Assembly (NCBI GenBank): GCA_963575745.1
Contig: CAUYUJ010000707.1
Span: forward strand, 17,164 to 81,163
Direction: 5' to 3'
From: Prorocentrum cordatum
Taxonomy: Eukaryota > Sar > Dinophyceae > Prorocentrales > Prorocentraceae
Length of the DNA: 64,000 bases
Under the pieces are notes generated by a model. It was not told the origin of the DNA, ran no database searches, and saw only the letters and a program-made list of their open reading frames with translations. The position numbers were made by a program, and so were the translations under genes. Below, in pieces: positions 1-11,927 of the stretch; positions within the stretch are counted from its first letter, which is position 1, and each line of letters starts with the position of its first letter.

Positions 1-455
1 GAATAGAAACAATAGTAGGCGCCCGCCAGGTACTTCAGCATGTACCTGAATCAGATAAGCCCCCGAATAATAATAAACGTGTGTCATCATGTCCTCGCAT
101 TTTGGGTACATGCTGCGGAACATTAAAACGGCAAGGTGTATGCGAAACTTAGGCCGTGACCTTAAAGTACGGAATGCTACACCGGGCCAGTCAATGCCAG
201 AGCTGAAAGAGAGCGGGGAATAGACGTACTCGACAGACCAGAACTAGTGGCAAAATGCCTCCACTGGTCGATGTACGTGCTAATCTCTCCGCTCGGAGCG
301 GGTGGCAACTGTGACTGAGCGTAGCCAATGAGAGTACCCGCCAACGATCCAACCCTAAAGTATACTACCACTCCCCAACCCATAGCCTTATATGTGGCAC
401 CCGCTGCGGAAAAAAAGGGCTGTATGTGGCTGGATGCGGTGAAGTCAAGGTTCAA
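1..455 (-). CDS. Unrecognised protein fragment, runs off window
   Basis: I do not recognise this protein. One frame is open from about 455 down to about 225. A second frame takes over near 222 and stays open to base 1, so the gene continues outside the window. The switch sits at ACTAGTTCTGG and is repaired by one extra T, suggesting a single missing base. The second frame carries aromatic-rich stretches (around VYYYSGAYLIQVHAEVP) and no stop. The fragment reads as a globular, beta-rich protein of at least 150 residues. No start codon or splice site was located upstream; codon bias is weaker than in the other genes of the window. A chance open frame is possible for the first half, less so for the two joined halves. 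Confidence 0.35.
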
Positions 456-1760
456 TGAAAAAAGAGTCTGGAACCAACTATGGTCAGACTAAGTGCGACG
501 CACTACTGAGTGGCACGCGCATGTTGTGCGCAAAAAAATTCTGGTTAGCCCCCACCATAAAACAAAATAACCATGATGCATCAACGCGTAATGGCCAAAA
601 AAGACGCCCGAACTCTGGGCCAAGATTTCTGGTTGACCCCGAACCGTGAATGTGAGAGGGGAGTGGCACACGGAAAAAAAAGAAATCATGCGAAAGCTGA
701 GCGAGGTACGTTCATGGAGCGACTCTAATGAACTGCCGACGTGGGCAGGCACCACGTCAGAAAACAAGCAAGCTGTGTGTGTGGCAATTCTTGGGTTGCG
801 GCCCAGGTTGTTTTGTTGGTTTAGTTTACCCCGAACCGCTTCGGTGCCAGGACCCACGTGCTTCTCGTGTAAAAGGTTCTGCTCGGGCTCAACACGAACC
901 GTTGGAGTCCAAGATGCCAGTACGTGCGACAGTACGAATGTCGCGAGGCTGGCCCGTGCAAACTGGCCTGTGCGCCTGGGTTATGTTTGGCGAGCGTGCC
1001 CTTGCTGTGGGCCAGGGTTTTCTGGTGCATTCTAAACCGTCTGACGCTACAAATTGTGCGCGAGCTGTGGGCAAGGTTCCTGGTTGACCCCAAACTGTCA
1101 AAGCAAAGAGGTGCGCATCGCCAGTGGTCCTCCATCGCCCCCTCCACCCGTATCATACCCCTCCCCACCACCCAACATGAGCAGCGTAGGTAATACAAAA
1201 AGTGCGGCTGTCATGCGCGTTTGCTGCACAGGTAGTGCAACTTGTACACCATGACCGCGCACGCGGGCAATTTGCTCGAGTGCGCGGCCGTGGGACAAGA
1301 AAAAGGACAGTCTGCGAACACTTGAGTATAAACCTGCGCGTGCTGTGCGCAGGCGATTTCAGATTTAACCCAAACCTTAGCAAATAGCAGCATTGACGCA
1401 GCGATGCGTCATGGCCGAGATCACGCGCGCGTCTGTTCAACAGACAGTAGCAATGTGACATCGGCGCGCCATGGCAAAAAACTGACCGAGTTGTGGCCAG
1501 GGGGTTCTGGTCGACCCCTAACCTTGCATGTGAGAAAAAACGTACCACTAGCATGTCGAGGGTGCATCACGAGGAAGGCGTAGTGAGGATCAACAAAAGA
1601 CGTGGGAATCGGCCGGCCTGCACGTAAAAGGCGGTACGTCTAGCTTCTTAAGTGGGACCATGCCCTCGCTGGAGACCCACATATAACTAGAAATGCTTGG
1701 GCTGCGACCCAGGTTATTTTTTTTGGCCACCATTGAACCTCAATTAGTGAGAGGCAGAAG
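456..1760. repeat. Degenerate interspersed repeat block
   Basis: A module resembling GGCCAGGTTCTGGTTGACCC followed by CGAACCGT recurs about nine times with many mutations, near 536, 620, 800, 880, 1010, 1070, 1355, 1495 and 1705. Spacing is irregular (60 to 280 bp). No convincing gene was seen between the copies; the ORFs on both strands are short and lack splice context. Confidence 0.4.
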
Positions 1761-1854
1761 CCACCAGCGTGTCGGCCCGCGCCGAGGAGGGTGTGACCAG
1801 AGCCTGTTGATGTAGTTCTGGGAGGTCGGGTCACCTGCATTGTTGAGAAAGCTG

Positions 1855-2067
1855 ATGCGTCGCTTGAACATGAGAATGTGGTGGTCTCCTCTTATAGCTG
1901 CTGCGCTTTGCCTTGGACTAACATTAGGTGTGATACCTGTTGCGTTCTTGCACGTGGACGGTGCAGAAAAGCAGGCCCGACGAGCAGCAGTCAGAACAAA
2001 TCATGGCGACTCAGTGACAGTGAGAGGAATGAATAAAGCACCCAGAGTGTGCCGCGTGGCCACGTAA
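1855..2067 (+). CDS. Small ORF with one hydrophobic segment
   Basis: A 70-residue frame starts at ATG 1855 and ends at TAA 2067. Residues about 8 to 32 form one hydrophobic stretch (SPLIAAALCLGLTLGVIPVA) after a basic start, as in a signal anchor or signal peptide. The rest is basic and polar. A GTGAGA that could act as a splice donor lies near 2018, so this may be the first exon of a longer secreted or membrane protein. No family recognised; nothing nearby supports a function. Confidence 0.25.
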   Translation: MRRLNMRMWWSPLIAAALCLGLTLGVIPVAFLHVDGAEKQARRAAVRTNHGDSVTVRGMNKAPRVCRVAT

Positions 2068-2245
2068 CGCAAGGATGCCCCGCCCACCCCCGTATTCCCG
2101 GTCCCTCCCACGGCAAGGGCCCTCATCGAGGGCAGGGCGTACCCTCCCTCAGGGCAGCAAGTCAGCCATCAAACTCCTGGCGCTCAGATGACTGAACATG
2201 TTTCTGGCCGGACGCCACTGAAGTGCGATGGAAATGCAGATATTG

Positions 2246-2400
2246 AAGGGGCCCTGGGACACACAAATAAATACACACAACTAACAGGATTCCCCATATT
2301 TTCCTATATATTCTGGGTTTTTGTCTTCCCCCCCACCTCCCATGTTTTCCCATATATTCCGGGGGATCGACGATTGATTGTGTCTGTGTGCTTTTCCCCC
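2246..2400 (+). repeat. Dispersed 150-bp repeat, copy 1 of 3
   Basis: Starts with CCCTGGGACACACAAAT, runs through a C-rich tract and ends with GATCGACGATTGATTGTGTC. Copies 2 and 3 are at about 37654-37818 and 62035-62190. No terminal inverted repeat was seen. Confidence 0.6.
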
Positions 2401-2823
2401 TCCCGAGATATACAGTGCAGGACCGTGGCGGTCAACGCGCTCGGTGTGTCGGTGTCCACCCGAAGACAGCCCGTACCTCCAACTCTGCGCCCCAGACCGA
2501 GACTGGTGGCAGGAGAGAGGAGGGCCCCCCGTACAAGGATCACTTCGGGAGCGGCCAAGAGGGGTGTGTCCAAGAGGGGGGGGTGCAAATCATGACCGGC
2601 GGCATGTGCGCGGCCCAGCGGGGGGGCCAGGGACGTAATGAGATGAGAAGAGGCGCCATGACATCTGGGGAAATATCATGGCCCACGCCATGATATCCAC
2701 CCCCCCTAGTCATCACCCCCCTCCTTTCCGCCCCCGATCACTGGGAGATGCCGCCTCCATGGCCTTACTAGGGACACGAACTCTGTACACCGACGCTTTC
2801 CCCAACCCTGCGCTGAAATTCGC
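2401..2823. other. No gene seen; short palindrome
   Basis: No convincing coding signal. A perfect 10-bp inverted repeat, ATATCATGGC / GCCATGATAT with a 4-base loop, lies at 2673-2696. Confidence 0.4.
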
Positions 2824-2955
2824 ACTCCTCCTCCGCCTCCTCCTCCTCCTCCTCCTCCTCCGCCTCCTCCTCCTCCTCTTCCTCCGCCTCCTCCTCCTCC
2901 TCCTCCTCCTCCTCCTCCTCCGCCTCCTCCTCTTCCTCCGCCTCCTCCTCCCTCC
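2824..2955. repeat. (TCC)n microsatellite with CGCC interruptions
   Basis: Pure pyrimidine-strand triplets interrupted by CGCC and TCTTCC. It produces stop-free frames on both strands (poly-L, poly-E, poly-G) that are not genes. Confidence 0.9.
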
Positions 2956-4210
2956 ACACCGTCCATTCTCTGTCCCTGCAGCCCTCGCGCCCCCTCCCCA
3001 CGCTTCCTCCTCCTTCGAGGCGGCGCCTCCCCGCCCCACCCCCCCAGGCCACCGAGGGCAGGCCCCGAACCCCACCCCGCAAAAGCCTCTTCATCCTCGC
3101 GCGTTCGGGGTGCCATGATGGGCTCGGTTGCGGCCGCGGCCGGAGTGTTAGTCTACATGTTCGTGGCCCGACGGGGCGGCTGCTGCCGTCGACGCTGCTG
3201 CCGCAGCCTCTGCTTCTGCTCCTGGAGCTGGGGAAGGGCGGCAAGTTTAGGAGATCCAGCTGGCGAGTGCGCTGGGACGCAGTGCTGGACAGACGTGCTG
3301 GCATGCCGTGTGTGCTTGCTCCTTTTTATGAGGTGCCGTCGCCATCGTCGTTGTCTCCGAGAAACGTCGTCGCTTCCGATCCTCGTCTCGTTGCTTGCTT
3401 CGCCCTGCCGTCCCAGGCGGAGCGCAGTCGGACTAGCAGGCCGAGGGTGAAGGTGCTCGTACGCGGGCAGAGAACCTAGGGCGCGAGGGCACCTCTGATT
3501 TGGTGGCGGCCCGGGGGCCTCTTGGAAACCTAATGGTGGCCCTCTCGGACCATCGCGTGCAACTTAGGCGGCTACCTTGGAAGCCGCCTCGCCGTGTGTT
3601 GCCTCGCCGACGAGAAGACACACCAGGAGCGTGACGCGCCAATGTTGCGGTCGAAGGGCAGTTCGAGGACTCCCGCTCCAGCTACGAAGTCCTTCTTCGG
3701 GGGTGGGACAAGGGTTTCGCAACGGGTTCGAAAGTCAAGTATGGCCCAATATAGCTTCAAATTGCCCACGAACGCTGCCTACGACATGGCACAGGATACC
3801 CCAAAATGATTGCCAGCATGCCTCCAGGAGGCCCGAAAACGGCTCCACGTAGTCACGGGTACCCCCAAGGATGCCCCGAAGACACAACTCAAAATCCAAG
3901 TTTTGTCCAATGATGTTTGCATTCTCACCCTTGCGCTTCCTATGGGCCTCTGAAGCCTCAAGATGGCTCCAACGCCCCAGCAAAACACCGGAAAAGGCCA
4001 AATTACAGGGCCTCGATGGGGCCCCAAAGGCCTAGAGAGCGCCCCATGAGGTCCCAAGAAGATATCATTCTGGCTCCAAGGGGAAGGGGGGGGGGCATGA
4101 CATCGACGGCCTCCAAGACGGCTCCAACAGGGCCCCCAAGGACCCGCGCACACGGAAAGCAGCAGGATGCCTGTCCTGGCTGCTGGGAGAAAATCATAAA
4201 TCAATCGGGC
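2956..4210. other. No confident gene; degenerate CCAAGA-type repeats from 3730
   Basis: Between 3150 and 3235 the minus strand has a basic, Gln-rich terminal exon candidate (QEQKQRLRQQRRRQQPP) preceded by a TTCCCCAG acceptor-like site, too short to call. From 3730 to 4160 the sequence carries scattered CCCCAAGG/GGCCTC units like the satellite at 7980-8840. Confidence 0.3.
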
Positions 4211-4269
4211 ACGCCGCCGCTTTGAACGGCGGCGCTGGCGACTGCGCGCGCGGGCCACGCGGCCCGCGG

Positions 4270-6190
4270 ACGTCAATTACTCAAAAAAACCACGGGCAAA
4301 CCAGGTGGCCGCTGGTCACCGACGAGGGGCGGAGGCGCGGGGGCTTTCCATGCCGGCAGGAACCGTGCAAATGCAGCCACGCGGGACACAAGCACCACCA
4401 ATAACCAGGGGCCACGCGGGGGGCGGGGGGGCGTCGGGGGCCGCCGCTGGGGTCCCCCCCAGGGCCGCCCCCCCTGGGGGCCGCGGCCTGCAGCTGCGAC
4501 CGAGGGTTCGGCCCGCCCGAATCGCGATCCAGCCGGATGTGGCCGTGACCTGAGGCTGGGCCTCCCACCAGTCCGAAGGGCTCCCGACCTCGGCGCCGAG
4601 GCGGGCGCGGGAATGCGCAGAAGCGAAGGCCTGCTGCCCAGGCTGACCAGAGCAGCGCCGGGCACCAAGGGCGAACGTTGGCGTGCTTGCCGCGCCCATG
4701 GCGGGCGGGGGTCCGAGCGACCCCGCCCCTCCACGCGTCCACGCGCTAAGCAGCGACCGAAACTGAAGGCAGAAGCCCGGCGCCAATCCCGCCACGCAGG
4801 GGTACTTGAGGCCTCGACGTCGACGACCTCGATCCCCTCCTCGTCGTGCCGGAAGCCGGGCGCCTTGGCGACGCTGCAAATGGAGGCGCCTGGCAAGGAC
4901 CCGGAGGGCGCGTTGGCCAGGGTCTCCAGGCGCGTTGGCCAGGGTCTCCATCTGGAGACCCTGGCCAACGGCTGGCATCCCCAGCTGGGTATCCAGCTAA
5001 GAACGTCAAAGGCGCCCGCAAGGACCGGGTGCCCCAAGAGAGCGGCCAGGGCGGGCGGGACTGCAACACCGCGCGCGGCAGCCTGGGAGCGCAGGCCGAC
5101 GAGCCCACCAACCGCCACCCAGACCCCGGAGAGGGGGACAGGCGGAACCAGGCGAAGCCCGAAAGAGTCGGCGTGGTGGCCCACAGGGAAAGCCACAACG
5201 GCGAGGTGGGATAATCGATGGCAGCCCTCACCGCCTGCAGGGAGGTCTCGAAAACTGGGTGCAGGGCCAGCCGTCCCGCCGACCACCACCTGCGCTGGCA
5301 CCGCCACTTGCAGCACGTGCGCGAAACGCTGCGGAACGTCAGGCGCGTGAATCTGCTGGCGGGGAACAGACAAATGGGGCCGCCCATGCGTGGACCGTGG
5401 GAGGGCAGCAAGGCGCGTGGTGAGCTGAGTCACCTTGCCCCAGCCGTTCCCGGGCAGGGGAAACGGGGGGTGGGCGCGGCCCGAAGACGCGGCCCCACGG
5501 ATGCCGAAGTGTTCGGCGGTCCCCGCTCCTCCCCTAGCTGCCTCTTGCCCAGGTCTTCAACCAAGCCGAGGAGGGGGTGGAGAGCTTCGGTGGCGGCGAG
5601 AGCGGCGTCCCGCGCCGCCGTGTCCGCAGCCTTCACCGACCTGTCGTCCACATACGACCACGCCCCATGGGGGTCCGGAGGGACCGGAGCTGGGCGTGCC
5701 ACGGGGCCAAAGCGCAGCCGAGGGTGCCCCCGCTGCGTGGGCAACCCGCTGGCAGCCCTCGGAGGCCTGGAAATGGGCACAAACACCAACACAGGGGGCT
5801 GCCTCCACAGGGGGACGATGATCCTAGATTTCCGCGTTGGTGGTGCTGTGTCGGTCACCTTGGAAGCCAAAGTATCACCACCATCGCAGAGATCGAGATC
5901 CTCTTCCCTCGGTGGAAGCACACCGCCGATATTGGTGTTGGTGTTAACCTCTAGGCCTGCGAAGCCCCCCGAACCGGGCGGAGGGGGCCGCTCCACCACC
6001 ACCACAGAGCCAAGCATCCGGAAGGACGCGTGGGCAGAAGAGCGCGCAATTGGCAGCCATTCGGTAATTATTGAAAGAAAAACGGAAAACAAAGCGCCCC
6101 ACGACTGTGAGGCAGAAAACAGAAGCCTCACGATTGTGAAGCAGAAAAGCGGAGGGGGCCGCTGTAGGCGCGAAAAACAGCCCCCCACCG
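4270..6190 (-). mobile_element. Decayed LINE reverse transcriptase (YVDDR type)
   Basis: On the minus strand this region holds remains of a non-LTR retrotransposon reverse transcriptase. The motif C active site reads SYVDDRS at 5640-5654, followed by a heptad-like helix and GLVEDLGKRQ, the usual position of motif D in this RT group. A motif B-like GLPTQRGHPRL stretch sits upstream in the same frame. About 300 bp downstream, in another frame, comes CCKWRCQRRWW then LALHPVFET, which matches the Cys/Trp-rich region found after the thumb in protist LINEs. Frame changes (near 5510 and 5440) and the lack of an endonuclease or 3' tail show it is broken. The family assignment comes from motif recognition; the exact clade is not determined. 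The left limit is approximate. Confidence 0.6.
4907..4969. repeat. Tandem 22-mer plus perfect 17-bp palindrome
   Basis: A 22-bp unit (GGCGCGTTGGCCAGGG...) occurs twice in tandem at 4907-4928 and 4929-4950. The second copy then forms a perfect inverted repeat: the 17-bp arm 4934-4950, two bases, and its complement 4953-4969. It lies inside the LINE relic. Confidence 0.85.
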
Positions 6191-7623
6191 CAGAGGACCG
6201 GGGCGCGCGCTAGGTCTACACTGGAACGCGCACCACGGTCGGAGGCGAACCTTCAGCGGCGGAGGGCATCGGTCGCAACCGGGTGAGCAACCGTGTCGTG
6301 CGAATTCTGTTTTTTGTCCCCGCAACGACCACGGGCTCATGACAACTTTCGGCGGTGTAACAGCTCTGGCGCGACAAAAATGTTGCAACATACGCTACAA
6401 ACGCGCACAAATGCCATGTTCAAAATTTGGTGCGAACGCTGTCGCACGAACTCTGCATGTCCACCTCGGCTCTGGCCTCGCCAGGCGCGGCGGCCCACTC
6501 CGCGAAGCGAGCCCCAAGAGGGCCCCCAAAGCCTCACACAAAGGCTCCCAAGGGTCTTCACCATATTTCCCAGAGGCCTCGTGAATTCTCAAGAATTCAC
6601 CCGCTTAAGACTGAACTCTTGCTCCACTATAAAATCTACAGGTGCGTGTGGATATCCACGCGCGCGATTTGCGCACGCTTAGCTTCGACCCGCACACACG
6701 GAACTCGAATCGGAAGTTGCAAATGAGGAGAGCAGGGGCGAATCTGGAGCTCCTTCGGGGTTGGCATTGGGACCTGTAGCAATGAAGTTGGGGATCCTGG
6801 CGACGTGTAGGGGAGTCTTGGGAGCTTCTTCAACGCTTCTTTTGCTTCGTTGGATCCGCCTGAGGACTGGAGGAAAATCTGAACAAAGAAGAGGGGTTCC
6901 CGAGTCTGGCTCCGTAGACCACGCCACCAGGGTCACACCACGGTGCATCGAAGGCCGACCCCCCCTCATGGCCACGCATTTGGGGCCAAGCAACGGTGCA
7001 ACGAAGGCCAGGCACCCCCTTCGGATCGCAACGGCATAGCCCCAAATTCGATGACTCTGGCTTCTCGGGTGCACTATGAGACTCCGCCCGGCCGGCGAGT
7101 GCAGTGCAACGCAGCCCCTGGCGATGTCGGCCCCACGACGCCTCGAGGACATGCCCGTCCAACGGGTCGGTACACAAGACGTGCTTACAGACACGTGCCC
7201 GTGCGAGATCGACCGGCAGGACCTCTTGCTGCAGGCGCTGGCCTGCTATGAAGGCTGCACCCGCAGTCGTGCGAGAACTACTTGCCCGACAGCTATCTGC
7301 TTGCTGGTACACAGTGCAGACCCTGGACTCCTGTCAAGTTCCTCTTGTTGCGAGGCGTGACACGTTTCACTGAAATGGTGAAGTTCGACTTCCACAGGGA
7401 ACAAGTCTAGCCGTTTGCACATGACATAGTGGCCGTAAGGTGTGTTTCTGCCTGGATCCCTTCTTTCGCATGCGGCCAGCCTGACCCTTGCCCGTCTCGG
7501 CGGAGAACTCGACCGCTGCGGCCTGGTAATGGGACATCTCGCCCTCGAAGTTGCTCTGCATCGACTGCATCGCCTTCGAGGTGGCGAAAGGGGGGCTCCG
7601 ACCCCTCACGACACCGACATATG
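6191..7623. other. No gene assignable; both strands ambiguous
   Basis: Non-repetitive GC-rich sequence. Around 7130-7320 both strands have stop-free frames with G/C third positions (plus: RLEDMPVQRVGTQDV; minus: QRLQQEVLPVDLARARV), so strand cannot be decided. No splice pair or family match. Confidence 0.25.
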
Positions 7624-7700
7624 CTCGACCCCCCAATGCGTTCGTCCCCCTCCTCCTCCTCCTCCTTCTCCTCCTCCTCATCCTCCTCCTCCTCCTGCGC
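7624..7700. repeat. (TCC)n microsatellite
   Basis: Triplet tract TCCTCC with a few TTC and ATC interruptions. Confidence 0.85.
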
Positions 7701-7829
7701 CCACTCTTCCACTTCCTGCCCCTCCTTCCACAGACGGACGGGCGGACGAACAAGGAAGACAAACAAACGCACACAGGCGCAGACGGACAGACGCATACGC
7801 GGCGACGCTCCGACTTCCACCGGCCCTTT

Positions 7830-8840
7830 GGGGACTGAGTGATTCAGAGGGAGCTTCCTCTTCCAACCCCCGTCTTCCCCTTCGGGGAGGGCTTCGCCCC
7901 ACCCAAAACCCCCTCCCCCTAGGTCTGGACGGGGGGGGGTCGCGAGGTGTCAGAGGGTTTTTTGGGGGGGCCTCGGCGAGGAAACCAAAATCATTGATCG
8001 CACTAAGGTTTGAGCCGCAGTTCGGCCTCTGGGGGGAGGGGGCCTAATTGAGGAGCTCCCCTACTTTGATCGATCTCTTCCAAGGTGGTCCCACGATGGT
8101 GCCCCAAGGCAGCCCAAGAGGTGCCCAGGAGGCCCCAACAGGCCCCCCGAAGGCCCCCAAGATGCCCCCAAGAGGCCCCCAAGAGCCCCCAAGAGGCGCC
8201 CCAGAGGCTTCCAAGACGCCCCAAGAGGTCCCGACGAGAAGGCCCAACTTACTGATGTTACTAAGGTCTTGGCCACATGGTGGCCTCCTGGGGAAGGACC
8301 ATAATTAAGGAGTCACCCTTCTTTGACCGATCTCCTCCAAGATGGCCTCAAGATGGCCGCCGAGGCTCCCAAGGGTGCCCCAAGACGGCCCCGCGAGGTG
8401 CCCATGAGGCCCCAAGAGGCCCCCGAGAGGCTCCCAAGAGAACCCCAACAGGCCCCAAGAGGCGCCCAAGAGGCACCCACGACGCCCCCAGAGGTCTCGG
8501 CGAGAAAACCAAAATCACTGATGATACAAAAAGGTTTTGGCACATTGTGGCCTCCCGGAGGTGGGAACTCTAATGTACTACGCTACTACGGCCCCTCCTT
8601 TGATCGATCTCCTCCCAAATGGCCCAAGACGGCCTCCGACCCGAGGCTCCCAAGGGTGCCCCAAGACGGCCCCGAGGGGTGCCCAGGAGGCCCCAAGACG
8701 CCCCCAAGAGGCCACCAAGGTGCCCCCGAGAGGCCCCCAAGAGGCTCCCCAGAGGCACCCGAGACACCCCACGAGGCCGAAGACATCCCAAGAGGACTCC
8801 ACGAAGCTCTCGTAAGAAATCCGAACAGACCCCGACCGAG
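7830..8840 (+). repeat. Composite satellite: leader plus CCAAGAGGCC array, 3 units
   Basis: Three units of about 260 bp. Each has a leader (AAAATCANTGAT... then CTTTGATCGATCTCCTCC at about 8067, 8325 and 8599) followed by a degenerate array of 10-12 bp CCCCAAGAGGC units. The flank at 7850-7990 and the leaders also match 47250-47800. Because CCAAGAGGCC arrays lack stops in most frames, they give long Pro/Arg-rich ORFs on one strand and Gly/Trp/Ser-rich ORFs on the other; neither is a gene. Confidence 0.7.
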
Positions 8841-9109
8841 GGGCATGCAAGAGGTGTCTTGCCTTTTTCTGTTCGCCCTCCTCCTCCTCTTCCTCCTCCT
8901 CCTCCTCCTCTTCCTCATCCGCCTGCCCCTCATCCTTCCTCCTACCTGCTTCCAAACCCCCTCTCTCCATCCTCCTCCATCCTCCTCCTCCTTCTTCTTC
9001 ATCTCTTTGCCTGAAATAGCTCCCTTCTTATCGCACCCCGAGGCCGGTCGAAAGGGCAGGCCGGGCGTTTCGCCTGAGAGTTCCGTACCACTCATGGCCC
9101 TGGAGCTGA
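8841..9109. repeat. CT-rich low complexity
   Basis: (TCC)n and (CCT)n tracts at 8877-9005 with no gene around them. Confidence 0.8.
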
Positions 9110-9470
9110 AAATTGGGTACAGACTCGCGGATGGCGGGCGGGTCGTTTTCAACATGTGGCTCTCGCGAAAGCGCCGCGCACATCCGTCTGAACAATTTCC
9201 AACAGTTTCACTGATTGCGGGCAGTTTGTTTTCAACATGTGGCTTTCGCCTCAACGCGGCACACATTATTTGTTGTAGACTTGCAAAACTTAACGGCTGG
9301 GAGGGCAAGTGGTTTTCAAAATGTCCGTCTCGCAGCAGGCCGTATACATTCGCCTCGAACATTTGCAAGAGCTTCACGGATGGAGGGCGGCTCCGTTTCA
9401 AAATGTTTCTCTCGACTTAGCGCCGCGAACATTCGTTCTTCAAGTTTGCAAAAATGTCAAGGCGTCTCAT
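9110..9470 (+). repeat. Tandem repeat, ~82-bp unit, 4 degenerate copies
   Basis: A unit with GTTTTCAACATGTGGCTCTC and GCCGCGCACATTCGT recurs with the TTTCAACATGT core near 9150, 9230, 9312 and 9395. Copies differ by substitutions and small indels. The 365-residue ORF across it is a by-product. Confidence 0.65.
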
Positions 9471-10370
9471 TGCTAGCGTCCAAGAGATGGTGTTTTGGAA
9501 CGATGTCGGATTGTCAGGGTGACACAAATACGTAACTTCGTGGTGTTGAAGTCCCGGGACTGGTATTCTGGCACGATGCAGGATCGTCACGACGTAACAG
9601 TCAGGTTGATTCGTAGCGTTGACATCACCATTTTTGTGTTTTGGTGCGCTTAAGGTGTTCAAACGGTTGATTTCCGACTTGGCACTTTCATTCAGTGAAC
9701 ACGAACCCTTGTAAGGGCCTATGAAAAAGGGACCTTAGAGGGAGGGTACTGCAGCATCGTTGATGGGGCCTTGGGTTTGCACTGGTACTTCTTCTCCTCC
9801 TCCTGCTCATCCGATTCCTTGGGGTAGGACGTCTTACCAAGTCCTTTATTCCACTTCATGCTCCTCCACATCCTTGACCAAGACTGCTCGTATGTGCATC
9901 GTTTCTCGATGGGCCGGTGGGGTTTACTTTTTGGTACGCAGGATCGCGAAATAAGTCGAAAGCCGTGCAGGACGAGCGGGCTACGCGCCGACGGAAGGAA
10001 AAACAGCGAGCAGGAGCGGCCCCATCAGAAGCCCCGCTGAGCTCATCGCGGCCGAGATGGCGCGGAACCAGGACACGGTGACGACTTCCCTGGGTACAGA
10101 CAGACGCCGGTGGGGTTACTTTTCGCTCGCGAACGACGCGGTCAGCCGCGCGCCGTCAGGTAAAGCCGACAGAGAAGCGCAAGCACTGCTGTCGCAAGCG
10201 TGAGGCGGAAAAGGGCCACAAGGGTGGCGAAAGCTACAGAGCGGAGACAGAGACAGGCAGGAGCGACGAGGCGGCCGAGGGCAAGAAACGAAGAAGGAGA
10301 ACGAGGACGAGAGAGAAACCGGTGGGGTTACAGCAAGCGTCCAGTATTCTTTCGGTGGTCTCCGCCCGCG
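9471..10370. other. Nothing assignable
   Basis: Single-copy sequence. A possible plus-strand exon (ELIAAEMARNQDTVTTSLG) at about 10040-10100 is too short to support. No RNA gene or repeat recognised. Confidence 0.3.
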
Positions 10371-10372
10371 CA

Positions 10373-10808
10373 CACACACACACACACATTTCGCATCGGG
10401 CTCACAGGATCGAATGCTCTTGTCATCGATGTCTCCTTCTCGTTCTCAAGTTTGCCCGGGGGGAACGACGATGGTGCTTTGACCAGGGGTGGATTCGGCG
10501 GACCCGGGGCCTGTCCAGCTTCCAAATCCCTCCGGGGATGGATCTCCGCCAGGGAGCGACGCACTGTGGCCCAGAGGGGCGCAGAAAGAGGCGCTGCAGG
10601 CTCAGGGGGCCACACCAGCGGGGAGCCTTCACCGTCAGGCCAGACGTGTAAGTTACGATTCCGAGCAAGGGCGGTGGGCGTCGGCCCAGGGGCGTGCAGG
10701 GGAGCGATATTCACCCACCTAGGAAAGGTCACATCTCCCCTCACACACACACACACTCACACACATAGGAAGGATTCGTGAGGGGCTGCCTCTCCCTGCG
10801 GAGGCTGG

Positions 10809-10895
<87 letters not shown>

Positions 10896-10912
10896 GCACG
10901 CACGCACACACA
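10373..10912. repeat. (CA)n tracts
   Basis: Short (CA)n at 10373-10387 and 10742-10762, and one of about 100 bp at 10810-10912 ending in CGCACGCACG. Sequence between them shows no clear gene. Confidence 0.9.
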
Positions 10913-11927
10913 CGCGCGCGGCTGGACTCACATGTGGCACACGCGGAGGCCCCGTGCTGGATGCACGCGGGGGATCGCCCTCCCTGGCCACACGAGGGCC
11001 GCACGCCGGGAAGACGTGCGGCCACAGGTGTGGCCGATTGGCGCGCGGCGATTCGCCGCCGGCTGCAGGAGCGCCCCGGCCCGCCGGACTAATTGAGCGA
11101 ATGAACTCTCGCCCTCCCCAGGGGCTGCGGTTTTTCCCCCCGGTCTCCCCCTCCCCCTTCCTCCTCCCCCTCTGCTGCGTCCTCCTGTGCCACTGGGCTT
11201 CGCTGGACGGTAAAAAAAATGCATCCAGCTCTCGCCCGTGCCGGCCACGTCCTGTGCATCCAGCCTCCCCGTGCAAAGAATGCCCGCCGCGGGCCTCCGC
11301 CTGGAGGGGGTCCCTGCAGTGGAGGCCAGTCCACAAGAAACCTCCCACAGGAAACCCAACCCTGAGACCCCAGGACGTCCATCGATGCTTGGCGCGGGAG
11401 CGTCACGATTTCCACGGACAAGCCATCGAAACCCAAGAAGCCCAGGGCACCCTGGAGGCAAGCAGGGCGTTTCTTGGCATGGTCCTCCACTGTATGACTG
11501 GCGAAATCGAAATGTACCAATACCGCTGCTCCCCGGACCTCTCCTGGGGTGCGTGCTGACCAGAATCTTGAGGCGAATCCAGCGGTGGCGACGAGGGCCA
11601 CCCCCAGGAGGCCCGAGAAGGGGAAAAAGCGGGCGCAGGGCAGAGGTAGGGGTACCTCTTCCCTTCTCTGCATGAAGATGCACTCAGCCCGACGACGTGT
11701 GGGCGCCTGGCCGACTCCCGAGGAGAGGGGGTGAGGGGCAACGATAGGGGGGGACTGGCATGGGGGGGATGCATCGACCTGGAATCGGCAATACGTCGCC
11801 GATAGATCGGCGATGGGCCCCCGAGAACCAGCGACTCCGCACCCTCCTGGGCAGCTTGGGGCTGTCCGGCCCCTGTCGGCGATCAATGGGCGACTGCGTG
11901 GCGATGCATCCCCCCCTATGCCTATCC
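10913..11927. other. No gene assignable; CGATGGATCGGC-like units at the end
   Basis: Overlapping frames on both strands from 11100 to 11680 cannot be resolved by eye. Around 11795-11900 there are GATAGATCGGCGATGG units related to the CGATGCATCGGC repeats at 15690 and 59745. Confidence 0.3.

Noticed and set aside
7076-7360. Plus-strand gene at 7076-7360
   Set aside because: The minus strand is equally open with similar codon bias; strand cannot be chosen.
8323-9420. 365-residue Pro/Arg-rich ORF
   Set aside because: Frame through the CCAAGAGGCC satellite, a TCC tract and an 82-bp tandem repeat.
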